From contig CM051463.1 in the NCBI GenBank assembly GCA_028095005.1, positions 1,410,295-1,474,294 on the forward strand: a stretch of 64,000 bases of DNA, given 5' to 3'. Under the pieces are notes generated by a model. It was not told the origin of the DNA. It did not search any database and saw only the letters and a program-made list of their open reading frames with translations. The translations under genes were made by a program, and so were the position numbers. Of the stretch, positions 43,589 to 54,520 are shown in pieces. Source of the stretch: Rhynchospora pubera. Lineage: Eukaryota > Streptophyta > Magnoliopsida > Poales > Cyperaceae. The first letter of the stretch is position 1. Every line of letters starts with the position of its first letter.

Positions 43589-44491
43589 CAATCCCAATCT
43601 GCTGTTGCGCGACAAAGCGTGTCGCGCGGCTCATCGAGCCGTTCGCGCGATCCGACGGCCTAAATGTATTTTCTCCCACTGCCCCTCGATAGGTAACGGA
43701 TCGGATTTTCTTCGGATGGAATCCAAATTAAAAGAGCATTTCCTAATAAAAAAGAAAACTTCTCTCTCCCGTGAGTCTGAAAGAGAAAGAGAGAGAGATA
43801 GAGGAGGCCTAAATCGCAGGAGTGGAGAGAAAAATCGTTGGAGAGAGAGAGAGGAGGCCTAAATCGCAGGAGTGGAGAGGAAAATCGCAGGAGAGAGGAG
43901 GCCTCTCTCTATTCGGATCGAAGCAAACCGCAGAAGCGGAGAAGAAAATCCGAAATTGCCTTCGCTTGTGTTCTAATTGGTTCAATTTGTAGTCCTTTTC
44001 TCTGCCGAATCGCCGGTCGCAGGAGCAAACCCTAGTTCTCCTTTTTCCCTTCTGTTGGTAACCTTTTTGCAACCCTATTTTCTTTGATTTTTCTTGATTT
44101 GTTAGAGAAATCGATTCTTTGTTGAAAGGTTTTTAATTTCTCAAAATAGCCCAGATTAGTCTTAAATTGCACATGAGTTTGAAATTCTATATAATTGTAT
44201 GTCATAGTGTACCATGATATACATTGCAAGTTTATCTGCTTCAGTAGCTTGTTTTTGTGAGACAATCGTAGCACGTCATGAGTTTCAATTTTCATCTCAC
44301 CAAATGGCATCTTGTGAGATCGATTTTACAAAAACTAAAGACCTTTTATTAGCAAAGGTTCTTGTCCAACAGGTTGGTTAAAAGAATACACCATATCAGC
44401 ATAAATTGTAATTGAAATTCTTACTATAAATAGAAAAATGGCTCCCCCTAAGATAATTGAAATAAATGATGGGTAGTATAAGTAACGTACC

Positions 44492-44652
44492 AAGGATGCC
44501 AGTATAATAAGAAAGAGGTAGGTCTGGATGGTTGATCTTGATCAAGGAATTGGGATATGAGATGAGGCTGTATTTTTCCCATCCAGTAATTCCCAATACC
44601 AAATCTCCCACCCTGAAATCATTATGTCCAGAAACAACCACCTTGGCCACAT
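44492..44652 (-). pseudogene. Captured exon: NADP-dependent alkenal double-bond reductase
   Basis: The minus-strand reading is VAKVVVSGHNDFRVGDLV, then GITGWEKYSLI and INHPDLPLSYYTGILG, ending at a good splice donor (cttg|GTACGTTA at 44491). Plant 2-alkenal/double-bond reductases of the MDR family have the same block: GVAKVxDSGHPDFKKGDLVWG, GWEEYS, KIxHTDVPLSYYTGILGMPG. The fragment covers part of the substrate/coenzyme domain; the NADP-binding AASGAVG motif in the next exon is not present. It is open but has no neighbouring exons, hence a gene fragment acquired by the MULE. Confidence 0.85.
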
Positions 44653-44956
44653 CGATTTAATTACTTGAGAAATAACTACTTGATGTCCAAATCGATTTTA
44701 CAAATGTTTAATTAGTAGTTTGCTTTGTACTTTAGAGCAATTCAGCATGTGACAGCATGCGAATTGTTCTAAATTTACCAGCAAAGGTTTGTACTTAGAG
44801 TCTGTATGAAATTTACCAGCAAGGGTTTGTTCTAAATTTAGATCAATTCAGGTTTAGAGTCTGTATGAAATTAGGGTTTGTACTTTTTTACTTTAATTAT
44901 TTTTAATGAATTCAAAAATGCAGATAGCAGTGATGTTTGATGTTATTTTTTTGTAG

Positions 44957-45093
44957 ATAGCAATGAGCTCTCAAAATAGCCCACACAATAGGCGGCCGAT
45001 TCCGTCGGCAATCAAATAACCGTAGTCAGTGTGCATGGCAAGCAAGAGAGAGTAGCCATCTAGACCAAGAATGATGGCAATGAAGTTGCTCAG
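44957..45093 (+). pseudogene. Captured exon: eIF4E-like cap-binding protein (probable)
   Basis: An exon bounded by acceptor tttttgtag and donor CAG|GTTTCT can be read as DSVGNQITVVSVHGKQERVA, then I-stop-TKNDGNEVAQ. eIF4E proteins have GDxICGAVVSVRxxxEKIALWTKNAxNExAQ here. The in-frame TAG at 45061-45063 replaces the invariant tryptophan codon (TGG to TAG is one change). The match is in spacing and motif, not strong identity, so confidence is moderate. The upstream part of the exon has further stops in this frame. Confidence 0.5.
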
Positions 45094-45180
45094 GTTTCTC
45101 TTATCTTTTTCTCATTTTATTTGTCTCCTTCATCTCCTATAATTGATGGGTTTTGTCTGATTTACTGAACATGTGCATAG

Positions 45181-45259
45181 ACACTACAACTTTGGACCCT
45201 TGAGCGCCGCATTATCAGTGAATTTCTTGGATCGATTTCTCTCTGCATATAAGCTGCCA
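45181..45259 (+). pseudogene. Captured exon: D-type cyclin, cyclin box start
   Basis: Between acceptor atgtgcatag and donor CCA|GTAAGA the 79-base exon reads HYNFGPLSAALSVNFLDRFL, then SAYKLP. This is the start of the cyclin box of plant CYCD proteins (YxFGPLxxxLSVNYLDRFLSxYxLP), ending at the LP intron position typical of the family. It has no stops but no other cyclin exon is adjacent. It lies 90 bp downstream of the eIF4E-like exon, so a chimeric spliced transcript is imaginable. Confidence 0.85.
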
Positions 45260-47720
45260 GTAAGAACTTGTATTAGGTTATGGGAGATGGAGAAGAGCAT
45301 GTAATTCAAATTTTACTTTTAATTTACTTTGAATACAACAGTTTATTCAAATTTTGAGATATCTTTGAATTATATTTATGATACCATATTTTTTCAGCTT
45401 TTAATTTTGTAATATTATGAATAATAAGTTAGACTTCTATGTTCAGAATGAGGTTATGTGAACAATCTTTTTAGATTTATACATCCCAGTTTGTGATATT
45501 GCTCGGCTGAATGGGTATTCCAGTTTGGTGTTTAACTTGAAGCTGAAATAAAATGCAGATTGTATCTAATAGATAGAAGCATGAATATGGAGGCTGAAGT
45601 GGAGGCATTGATGCAATTTGATGTATTGATTTATTTCGTGTTATTTTGATGTAATTGCTTTGCTGGAAACAAACTATTGAACTGCTGCAATTTGATGTAT
45701 TATTGACGAGTCATTTTGATGATTTTTTATGTACTATTGATGCGTTGTCAAATAGAGCACAATTTCATTAGAGGATTGTTTGTTATTTTGATGTACTATT
45801 GTTGCCTGGTACTGATAACATTGACTCTAACACTATTATAGTGTAATGATTTATAAAGTATAACTATAATTTTCGACAAAAAAAAATGCAAGTTACATCT
45901 TTTGTTATCAATTTTTCGTACCAGGTACAAAAATAATAATTGTTTTTACCTAAATAATAATTGTTTTTAACACAGACCTTTATAAATTTATGATCAACAA
46001 AACCAAGTTAGTATCTGTCACATACTCATACTCACATCTGTACATGTCTACCATTAGAGTCGACATAAAATTATATAACAAATTAAAAATTAACAAGTAA
46101 TTGCAATATTCCATGCATACCAATGCAGCATTAAACTAGAAAATCAAAATTTTTCAAGAAGCCACACAAGTAGTAAAGAAAATACAAGCTCTGGAGAACC
46201 CAAGCCACACAAGCATAAAGAATCATGCTTCACGGTACCAGCAAAGAGAAAATAAAAAATTTTCAAGAAGCAATGCATCATTAAATAAATAATTCTAAAT
46301 ATCAATTATCACGCTACATCAAATGAATAATAACAAGACAAACAGTTCCTAATAGGAATTACATACGTATCATCCAAACAATCTAATATCCTAAGCAAAA
46401 CAATCTAATTTCCTTTGAAAGCTATACAAAATGAAACATTTCTTGACTATAACACTAAGCTATCAAAAAATAAAACTTTTTCTTTAAAAGCTATACAAAA
46501 TGAGACATTTCTTGACTATAACAATACGCTATTCATCTAGTCAAATAGAGACAGACTTGTAGAGGTGATTTCAGAACGAGGCGAGGGCAAAGCAAATGAA
46601 GAGTTCTCCTATTACAAAAAACGACAATAACATTAACAAAATTATTCATATTGATGCAAAAGGTTATATATTTGGTCTCTAAAAGTACTAACCGTTAACA
46701 ATCGTGCATAACTAGCATAGTCATCCACTTCAGAATTCTGTTTAAATAACTACCGTTGTCATCCCGTTGAGAATTTTGTGTTAATGTAGGAGTTAAATTA
46801 TCCTTGCAAATGTCCTGAAATATAATTCAAGTAAAAGAGACTCAATAAGTCAACAGGAATAGTAGTGTTCCTGTTTTGTTGATAATTCTATGTTAATATT
46901 CATGTACCATTTTGCTAAAATGTTGAAATTGCACAAAACACCTCATAAGCAATTGTTCTGCATTCTACTAAAATTATATCAAGCTCACATCAAGACTATG
47001 ACAATGCTTTTCTTTTAAGCTTATCTGACACCAATCTTTATCTCATAATAAAACGAGGAAAAAAAGAAAAAGTGTCTAACTTTACAATTAAATCAGTCCC
47101 ATGCTTTTGTGCCTAACATATATCATCCAGGTTGAATTAGGAAAAAAAAATAATACCTTTTCATTTCAAATATCTTCTCCATCAAGGCTTACAGGCTGTT
47201 CTATAGCAAATAATGCAATTGTTTGGAGAATATGGCTGTGTACTATGCCATGAAGTCCAAAAATAAGGTACTAGACAAATTGCTTCAGACTTCTGTCGTG
47301 GAGTATCTGAGTGTGAAATAATCAGAAAGAATGACATGGTAAACGGCTTATAGAAAACAAGTATGAAACTTACAAATTGCTTCAGTTTGGTTCAAACTCA
47401 AAATAGAACACCTGATTCGGATTGCCTCAGTTTGGTTCAGTTTCGTTCAAACTCAAAACTTACAAGTATGAAACTTTAGCAAAATCAGTCATTAAATTGG
47501 AATACCTCCTGGCTCCTACTTTAGCAAACTTACAAGTACTGTAATATCCTCCAACAACCCAAAAACTTTTCATCAGCTAATTATGCTTAAAATTTGAGAT
47601 CAAGCAAAATAGCTATATAAGCAACCGTGCATTTGTGAAATCTCCCACGACAAACCAGCAAATTGGCAGTTTTATGGTTACAATCTAGGTCAGAAAAATT
47701 GGAGCACGAGAAGGCAAATT
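45260..47720. other. Non-coding interior of the Pack-MULE
   Basis: AT-rich sequence. Short local repeats are seen (tgatgtattgat/tttgatgta words at 45.61-45.80 kb; agccacacaag twice near 46.16-46.21 kb; ctatacaaaatgaaacatttcttgactataacac twice at 46.42-46.52 kb; cagtttggttca twice near 47.38-47.44 kb). No gene recognised. Confidence 0.5.
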
Positions 47721-48064
47721 TAGAAAAGAATTTGTGTATGGAGGTATGTTAAGCTTCTACAAATTTCCAAACTTACGAGTACTTGATTCAGATTGCAATT
47801 TTCTGGCTGTCCTCGCTCTCCAATTTCGTTCTCTCTCTCTCTCTCGCTTTCTCTTTCGAACTCACGGAGAAGGTTTTTTTTATTTTGATGGCTTTTGGAT
47901 CTAGCACGGAGAGGATCTGAAATAAAACCCGATAAGAGAGATTTTGAGTAACATAACCGATTCGTATAGCGGAAACAGATTTGAACCGTCGGATTGCACG
48001 AACGGCTGGATGTGCCGCGCGACACAGCTTGTCGCGCAACAGCTGATTCGGATTGCCCTCTCTC

Positions 48065-49766
48065 AGCCTACTTATTCATCCTAGCCGCTGAGGGACTCAC
48101 AAAAATACTTAATAAAGGAAAGGAGGAGGGTCATTTTGAAGGTCTTGGACCTCCAATCCAAAATGGTAAAGTCCTTCACCTTCAGTATGCTGATGACACC
48201 CTTCTCTTCCTGAAATTTGACAAAAATCAACTAAACAAGCTTTACTGGACACTCAAACCTTTTGAGAGCATCTCTGGGTTAAAAATTAATTACACAAAAT
48301 CTGAAGTGATACCTCTCAATTTGAGCAATGAGGAAGCACAGTTGGCTGCTAATATATTTAAATGTAGTAGGAGTAGTCTTCCAATCACCTACTTGGGAGT
48401 CCCACTTCATTGGAAGGGACCCAGAAAGGTAGATTGGGATATAATTGTTAATAAAATAAAAAACAAGCTTTCCAGGTGGAAAGGGAACATGCTTTCTATG
48501 GGAGGCAGACTTGTTCTTCTCAACTCTGTGCTGACTGCTTCCCCCCTATACTATTTCTCAATCTACAAATGCCCAAAATGGATTATCTCCAAAATTGACT
48601 CCATTAGAAGGAACTTCCTCTGGGGAAGCTATCAAGCTGACAAAAGGAAACTAAGCCTTGTCAGCTGGAGCAATCTCAGTAGAAGAAAAGAATTTGGAGG
48701 GTGGGGGATCATCAACCTCCAACAGATGAATACTGCCCTCTTGGGAAAATGGATCTGGAAGTTCCATTTCAGAGGACATAATTCAATTTGGAAGGAGGTT
48801 GTCACTGAGAAATACAAGGGCTTTTTCAATAAGGAAAATGCCTCAAACATGTGGAAATCCCTGTTAAAGATCCTTCCCATCTATAATATAGGAACACAAA
48901 GGATTGTAGGAAGGGGAACTACAATCAGATTCTGGAAAGATATCTGGCATGAAAATCTCCCCCTTTGCAAGATATATCCAGAAATCTATGATAAAACTAA
49001 AAACCCCCAAGCCCTTATTTCACAAGTGGTTAACAATGGACAAACTAAACTTTCCCTGAGTAGGAGAGTCACTAGAGTTATTAGAACTCAAAAGGAAAAC
49101 ATCTTGGCCCTTGTAAACAATCTTTCCTTAACAGGTGTAAATGACTCTGCTAGATGGAACCTTGATAGCAAGGGTTTGTTTACAGTAAGTTCTTTCTACT
49201 CCTTCCTTAACAATGGATGAGTGCAAACTGATCTAAACAAATCTGTGTGGCCCATTAAGGCCCCCCTTAAAGCTAAACTACTTCTTTCGCTTATTCTAAA
49301 TAACAAATGTTTAACCTTTGACAATCTGCAAAAGAAAGGTTGGCAGGGGCCAAATAAATGTGTTTTCTGCAACAGCTGTGGAACAACTGAGCACCTCTTT
49401 CTTAGCTGCACAACAGCCAAAGGCTTCTGGTCAGGCTTCAATCTCTTTAACCATAGGAATATCTGCTTAGATTGTACCAGCTTTGAGTCCTTATGGACAA
49501 ATATAAACAAACTGAATTCAAATAACAGAAACTTTTTAAAATCCTTACTAGCTGCCTGGTGTTGGGCAATCTGGAATGAGAGGAATAACATCATTTTTGG
49601 CAGCAAAGATACTATGCACTTTTACTCTCTTTATAACAATGTCTTAAATTTGTTTTCTAATTGGACTGGACTATCAACAGATATGGATAGAAGTTTCTTC
49701 GATCTGGCAAAGAAACAGGAGGCAGCGAAGAAAAGCAATAGCTCAGACAACACCTCCTCTACTTAA
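48065..49766 (+). pseudogene. LINE ORF2, 3' part: YADD half of reverse transcriptase and zf-RVT end
   Basis: This continues the reverse transcriptase after the MULE: AYLFILAAEGLTKIL, LHLQYADDTLLFLK (catalytic YADD), ISGLKINYTKSEVI, ITYLGVPLHW and RRNFLWGS. TGA at 49218-49220 breaks the frame. After it comes the zinc-binding reverse-transcriptase domain (zf-RVT type): WPIKAPLKAKLLLSLI, LQKKGW, CVFCNSCGTTEHLFLSC. The protein ends at 49766 with a lysine/serine-rich tail and no RNase H domain. Both halves of ORF2 share the same frame once the MULE and duplicated target are discounted. Confidence 0.9.
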
Positions 49767-50017
49767 ATCAAGTGCCAGAAAGTTGACTTTGTTTGTTGTT
49801 TAGTTCTGTAAGCTTGGTAGATCAGTGTCTCTCTTAAAGAACGCTGCTGGATATTTTGTGATGTTTTATTTGCTTTGACTGTTAGTTCTGAGGGTTCTCT
49901 TAAAGAGCCCTCAGCCTGGATTCTCTTGTTGTAGTTCTAAAAACTTTAATGATAATGCTTTTGGTTCCCCTGCTTGGGGAGCTTTCGGTTCAAAAAAAAA
50001 AAAATGTGAGCCTAGTA

Positions 50018-50351
50018 AGTCCTATTACGTTGTCCGCTCTTTAGTTCTATTTTATAATTGTTTTTACTCTTTTTTATCTACGAATTTGTGCCAAAGGCTT
50101 TGTGGCGGAAAAAGAAAATTGTGCGACAACCAAATTTGTATGCTGAGCAGAATAATTGTTGCGACGTACAAATGTAGAATTATTCTAAAAAGGAATCTAT
50201 TCCGTATTGAACCAGCTAATTTCACCCAATTCGGTTAATTAATTAGATTTCATCCGATTCAACTGGTAGAAATCGATCGGTAGGAAATTGAATTATAATA
50301 GATAGGTCGATATTTCAAGCTATCATAATTATACGCCCGTTATTGTTGCAG
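50018..50351 (+). repeat. Copy B intron end, resuming after the LINE
   Basis: Paralogous to 25687-25922 and 26893-26999 of copy A: attacgttgtccgctctttag, gcgacaaccaaatttgtatgct, ccgtattgaaccagctaa, gaaatcgatcgg...gaattat, and a polypyrimidine-AG acceptor (ttattgttgcag) at 50351. Confidence 0.85.
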
Positions 50352-51487
50352 GAGAAACATCATCACTGTGGGACAAAATGCACCGTGAACTTAGCAATTT
50401 ACCGAGGGCAGATGATTCCCAAGAAGTCACCATATTTCGTGTTCCTTTGACCATTCGGGAGAGCAACAAAAACATGTTTGAGCCATCTGCTTTCTCCATC
50501 GGTCCCTACTACCGGGGCCGCCCCCACCTTCGGGCTTTCCTCAACTATAAAGCAGGGGATCAAGAATGGGAGTCTAACGAGATAAATGAAGTAGGAGAGG
50601 AGCCGGCACGTGCTCTACTACAAGACTGTATTAACAAGATAAAAGAAGTTGAGCAGCGAGCACGATGCTGCTATAGCGAACCCTTCGACATGAGTAGCGA
50701 TGACTTTGTTCAAATGCTGGTTCTGGATGCTTCTTTTATTCTAGCTAGTTACATTACTTACATATGTACAGATTTTGACCCTGCTGCAAAAGCATGGATT
50801 TCTAGCTTGATAACAACCGATTTGATATTATTAGAGAATCAAATTCCTTTCTTTATAATTGAAACTCTGCTGGGTTCTCCTATTGATGATCGAGAGCATA
50901 TGAGACAACTTGCGTGTGTGCTGACAAGTGGGAAAATACCAATCAAAGCTCTACCAGAACGACAAAAGATCCATCATTTGCTACACCTTTGCCTCTGTTC
51001 TGCACTTCCCACTGTTTCCACGCAGGATGAGGATGCTGCTTCTGAACCGAACCACTGTCCTTTCCTCAATTGGGTAAGGGCGGTTCCCGTTTTAAAATCT
51101 CTCTTTAGTTCAAAAAAAGAAGAGGAGACGAACAAAGGAATGGTTTGGGAAATACCGTGTGCCAGAGAGCTGGAGGAAGCAGGAGTGAAGTTTAAAAAGC
51201 TCGAGCAATCTGATGATATAACCAAAATAACCTTCCAGTCTGGTACTTTGGCTATCCCCCGCATACGTATTGTTGATAGTTTCAAGCCTCTTTTCATGAA
51301 CCTAATTGCTTTGGAGCAATGCATATATTATCAACGGCGCCGTCATTTCTCAACCTACATGAATTTCCTCGATAAACTAGTGAACACAGCACATGATGTT
51401 CAAATCCTCCAGAAGCATGGCATTATTGAAAGTATGCTTTCTGGTGAAGACATAGCATCAGACATAAAAATTAATTGTCTATTTTAA
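50352..51487 (+). pseudogene. DUF247 protein copy B, terminal exon, C-terminally truncated
   Basis: A phase-1 start (GETSSLWDKM) leads into PF03140 hallmarks: VTIFRVPLTIRE, FEPSAFSIGPYYRG, MLVLDASFILA, LILLENQIPFFIIETL, IHHLLHLC, a single STQDEDAASEPNH unit, LEEAGVKFKKL, NLIALEQC, FSTYMNFLDKLVNTAHDV and GIIESMLSGED. It lacks the MEEYKW segment kept in copy A (33 bp missing between cttagggc and cttcgggc-type repeats), but keeps ten residues (DQEWESNEIN) that copy A lacks. After GED the sequence turns into unrelated AT-rich DNA and stops, so the last ~80 residues (the rest of the domain and the membrane helix) are gone. With a broken 5' exon as well, it is probably a pseudogene, although this exon is open for 378 codons. 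Confidence 0.85.
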
Positions 51488-52371
51488 TATAATTAAAGTT
51501 GAGATTGAGCAATTTGGATCAAACATTTGACGCATAAAATTTAACAATGAAAACATAGCATCAGACCTATCCATGTTATCCATCACATTCTAGCAAAAAT
51601 TTTTTTTTTTTTTTAACGTATGTTTTTGAGCTGTTTATACTGATTCTGCCACGCTAGTTCATTTGACACGACGGGGCAATTGAACTTAATCGAACCTATT
51701 TAATTAGCAGAATGTATCCAAAATAGGGCAAAACCAAGTGTGAAAAATCAATATATCATATATCGGCCATATTTCAAAGGGGGTTTTGTGTACTCCCAAA
51801 TTAGTTTTATCGGGTCTGAATTCTGATTGTCATCACTCATCAGCATCGCTCTCTTTAGTTTGTGTGCTATGACGATGAGTCTATGACTTACGACTTACGA
51901 CTTACGACTTACGAGTTATGCATGTTTCATTATGACCAATTTGGCAATTTCCTGTCTATTCATCACCCAATTTGGCAATTTCCAATATCGACTTCAAGAA
52001 CCAAATATGACCAACCAGCCAAGTTAAATTTTTCAATGCAGATCTGCCATGCATTTTATCGAAAGGGTGAATACTCAAATTTCAGCTTTTATTTTTTTTC
52101 AATTTTTTAAGCGATTAAGTTTAGAAGAAACCGCGCAAGGTAGTTACAACAACATTGGTACTATGTGGAGGTTGTAAGTTGGAAACTCAGTTTTGCAAAA
52201 AGATGAAACAAGATAATTAAAAAAAAATAGAATCTATTGCAGGTTAATTTCTTGTTGGAACACAGTAAGCTTCTTCACATGTTACTTCAAAACACCAGAT
52301 GTTCAAAACATAAATTCATAGATTGAATCACATTTTACTATAATCAACGAAACCTGACTCACAATAAAATT
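51488..52371. other. Breakpoint flank, no gene
   Basis: The word acatagcatcagac at the point where copy B loses similarity (51452) recurs at 51554 (aaaacatagcatcagacc), so the truncation lies at a short direct repeat. Further on, cgacttacgacttacgactta is a small tandem repeat at 51892-51914. Otherwise AT-rich. Confidence 0.5.
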
Positions 52372-52600
52372 CTACGCTCCAACATTCATAAGTGGTTTTT
52401 GTATCTCCCAAGCATCAAGTTTGTCAACATTGATATCAGCAACACCATTGTTAAAAAAAAATAAATGTGCATGATCGCCCTCAGCAAGCGTCGGGTATAC
52501 CCTTGACGATATCACTGTCTTGCCTCCTGCCCCAAAACTTTCCACAACTGAACTGTCAAGCTACGCCAGATCAATGTTCAAAAAAATAAAAAATAAAAAA
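52372..52600 (-). pseudogene. GH32 invertase-like gene remnant (C-terminal end)
   Basis: The minus strand reads LDSSVVESFGAGGKTVISS, then RVYPTLAEGDHAHLFFFNNG, VADINVDKLDAWEIQKPLMN and a stop at 52372-52374. Plant cell-wall invertases and related beta-fructofuranosidases end in the same way: RSVVESFGAGGKTxIxSRVYPTLAI...AHLxxFNNGxExVxVxxLxAWSMKxPxMN. A TAG lies just upstream in the same frame (IDLA-stop), and a VVL...SSSL echo continues to about 52690. The catalytic WMNDPN, RDP and EC motifs would be far upstream and are absent. This is a degenerate 3' fragment, cut on its 5' side by the hAT insertion at 52719. Confidence 0.8.
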
Positions 52601-54197
52601 TCACCAGTCAGAGAGGATGATATTAGTGCAAACCTTATCAGTACAACAATTTCTAAACGATTTCGTCTGTTTTCCAGTAGGACATGCATGATTTATCAGT
52701 AATATTCTAATGGATATGCAGGGGCGAAGTTAGGTGGAGAAAGGACCCACCTCAAAAGAAATATTTTCTTAATAGTATATTTGTTTGTAATTAAAAACAA
52801 AGGTCACAAGAAGTTAGGGACCCATCTAAAAAATTTGAAGGACCCAGTTAGACATGTCGTGTTTGATTTAAATTGTATAACGACGTCTAAAAAATCGCAT
52901 AGGGATCCAGGTAGCATTTCACTACTAGAATATTAAGTATTAGAGTGGAATATTGGAGTCAGTAGTCCGACCCTGAAAGTCACTAGCGTTAAAGTAGGGA
53001 CGCAGGGGCACCCACTCAGATAACCTCGCCGCTAAATTGTTTTATCTGCGTTCAGCGAACTTACCCACGCTTAGAAACGTCAAACCTGACACCCGTCAAA
53101 GCTGGCAGTAGGTTGGCACCACGCTATAATACCCACGCTTTACTTATTGCGATTTACACTATAACCCATTAGAAAAATGAAATTATTTTTTAGCTGTCCG
53201 ATTTACTGGTGATATTTACACTGTAACCCATCAGATTATAAAATTATTCTTTAAATTAAAGAAATGATACATTCATAATGTAAACAATTTAAAAATCAAT
53301 TAATTCAAATATCATTTATTTATTTTACAACCTACATCACAATATCCTCATCTAATAACCATAAGTAAAAATAAGAGTGCAAATTATATTCATACAACAT
53401 ACAACTTCAAACAACTAAAAACTATTACGACAAAATTATATTTTTCTGAAGTATGACATTGATCTCTCTCAACAATCTTCTTATCATGGTGTCGGTTCTG
53501 CTATGACCACCTCTTGTGTTCTTCAAAGTCATTTTAAGGCTGGCCTTGTCATGATCTACAATTATATTTATATAATTAAATTGTGATTCCAACTTAATTT
53601 CCACGAGAATATACAAGATATTTGACTTCTAAATAAATCATAACACAAAATCACTCAGAAGCAACATTACCTATAAGCACAAAATTACCACATGGCATTT
53701 GCCAACCAAAAATTTTTATATATTGTTATATTATTTTTCCTTCACATGAAAATATGACATCAGCAATTTAACACCTAAATTTTCAGCATGACTCGAAAGA
53801 AAGAACAAATAATATGTTTCTTCAATCTAAAGGTCTATCCTAACAATTAACCAAAAAAAAAAAACTAAAACAAAACAAAACTTGAAGCATCATACCTGGT
53901 CTTTATGAAAACTAGAAATACTCTACAACAACTAATTCACCTCACGATTTTTTCTTTTACAATATTCCAAAACAATACAGGTTTATTTTGTATAATTTTA
54001 TTTTCCAAAGGGAAATCAAATTCATGAATCCAACATAAACAAGCTTGAAAATTACCTTAAATAGAATCTGCCTAAAGGTGTGTTCTGATTATTCATAAAC
54101 AACTTTAGGAGGCCTACAAAATTTTGAAATAAGATGAATGTGCTCCACAAAAAAAATTCACAAAATAATTAAAAATATAATTACAAGAGAATACTTA

Positions 54198-54520
54198 CCA
54201 TTGTTATATATTTGTATGCCAAAATATTTGAGAACCACATGTCTGTATTTGAAACCTAATTAAAGCAGATTAAAAAGCAAAGATGTAAACTTTTTTTTTT
54301 GAAAAAAAAATAAGTAGAGACTAGCTAGAGAGATGTGTACCTTTGATAATTCATAAATGTAATATCTGATGATCGGATCAACCAAATTTGGCCCAATTAT
54401 ACCCTATATTATGCACACAGAACTCAACCTTTCCTCGTGAGTCCCTATCAGGTCCTTGATAGAAGCAAATAAGTAGTCAGTTTTAATCAGAGGTTCTAGA
54501 AACAACTGCTATGTACTAGT
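54198..54520 (-). pseudogene. Spliced-gene-like exons of unknown identity inside the CACTA
   Basis: Minus-strand exon-like segments have good splice sites. 54255-54198 lies between ttaattag and GTAAGTAT and reads VSNTDMWFSNILAYKYITM. Upstream, about 54475-54342, the segment ends GPNLVDPIIRYYIYELSK before GTACACAT. A third small one at about 54994-54948 (PLVPLSRDAKSDAFQ) lies between tttcag and GTACTCAT. I do not recognise a domain. They may belong to a CACTA accessory protein or to captured host sequence. Confidence 0.3.

Larger units (their letters stand above)
43589..48055. mobile_element. Pack-MULE, 4.47 kb, inserted in LINE reverse transcriptase
   Basis: TSDs CCCTCTCTC (9 bp, perfect) lie at 43580-43588 and 48056-48064. 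The ends CAATCCCAATCTGCTGTTGC and (inverted) CAATCCGAATCAGCTGTTGC start GC-rich TIRs (GCGCGACA...GTGTCGCGCGGC) that align closely for 70 bp and recognisably for about 190 bp, to the ccgtgagt..gaaagagaaag region. Removing element plus one TSD rejoins the reverse transcriptase in frame (QGDPLS to AYLFILAAEG), so the insertion is precise. No transposase is present. The interior carries fragments of at least two, probably three, cellular genes with introns retained (44.4-45.3 kb), then AT-rich DNA to 47.7 kb. Confidence 0.95.
38398..50001 (+). mobile_element. Full-length plant L1-type LINE, split by a Pack-MULE
   Basis: AAATGTGAGCCTAGTA directly precedes the element (38382-38397) and follows its A tail (50002-50017), a 16-bp TSD of target-primed reverse transcription. 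Without the 4.47-kb MULE and its 9-bp duplication the LINE is about 7.13 kb: a 5' UTR of about 100 bp, ORF1, a 96-bp spacer, ORF2 (endonuclease, reverse transcriptase, zinc-binding end), a 3' UTR with ctcttaaagagccctcag, and an A run. It lies in the DUF247 copy B intron in the sense orientation. Three in-frame stops plus the MULE make it inactive. Confidence 0.95.

Noticed and set aside
43600..43640. Rho-independent-terminator-like or CRISPR-like GC palindromes (gttgcgcgacaaagcgtgtcgcgc)
   Set aside because: They are the subterminal palindromes of the MULE TIR; the same sequence appears inverted at the other end.
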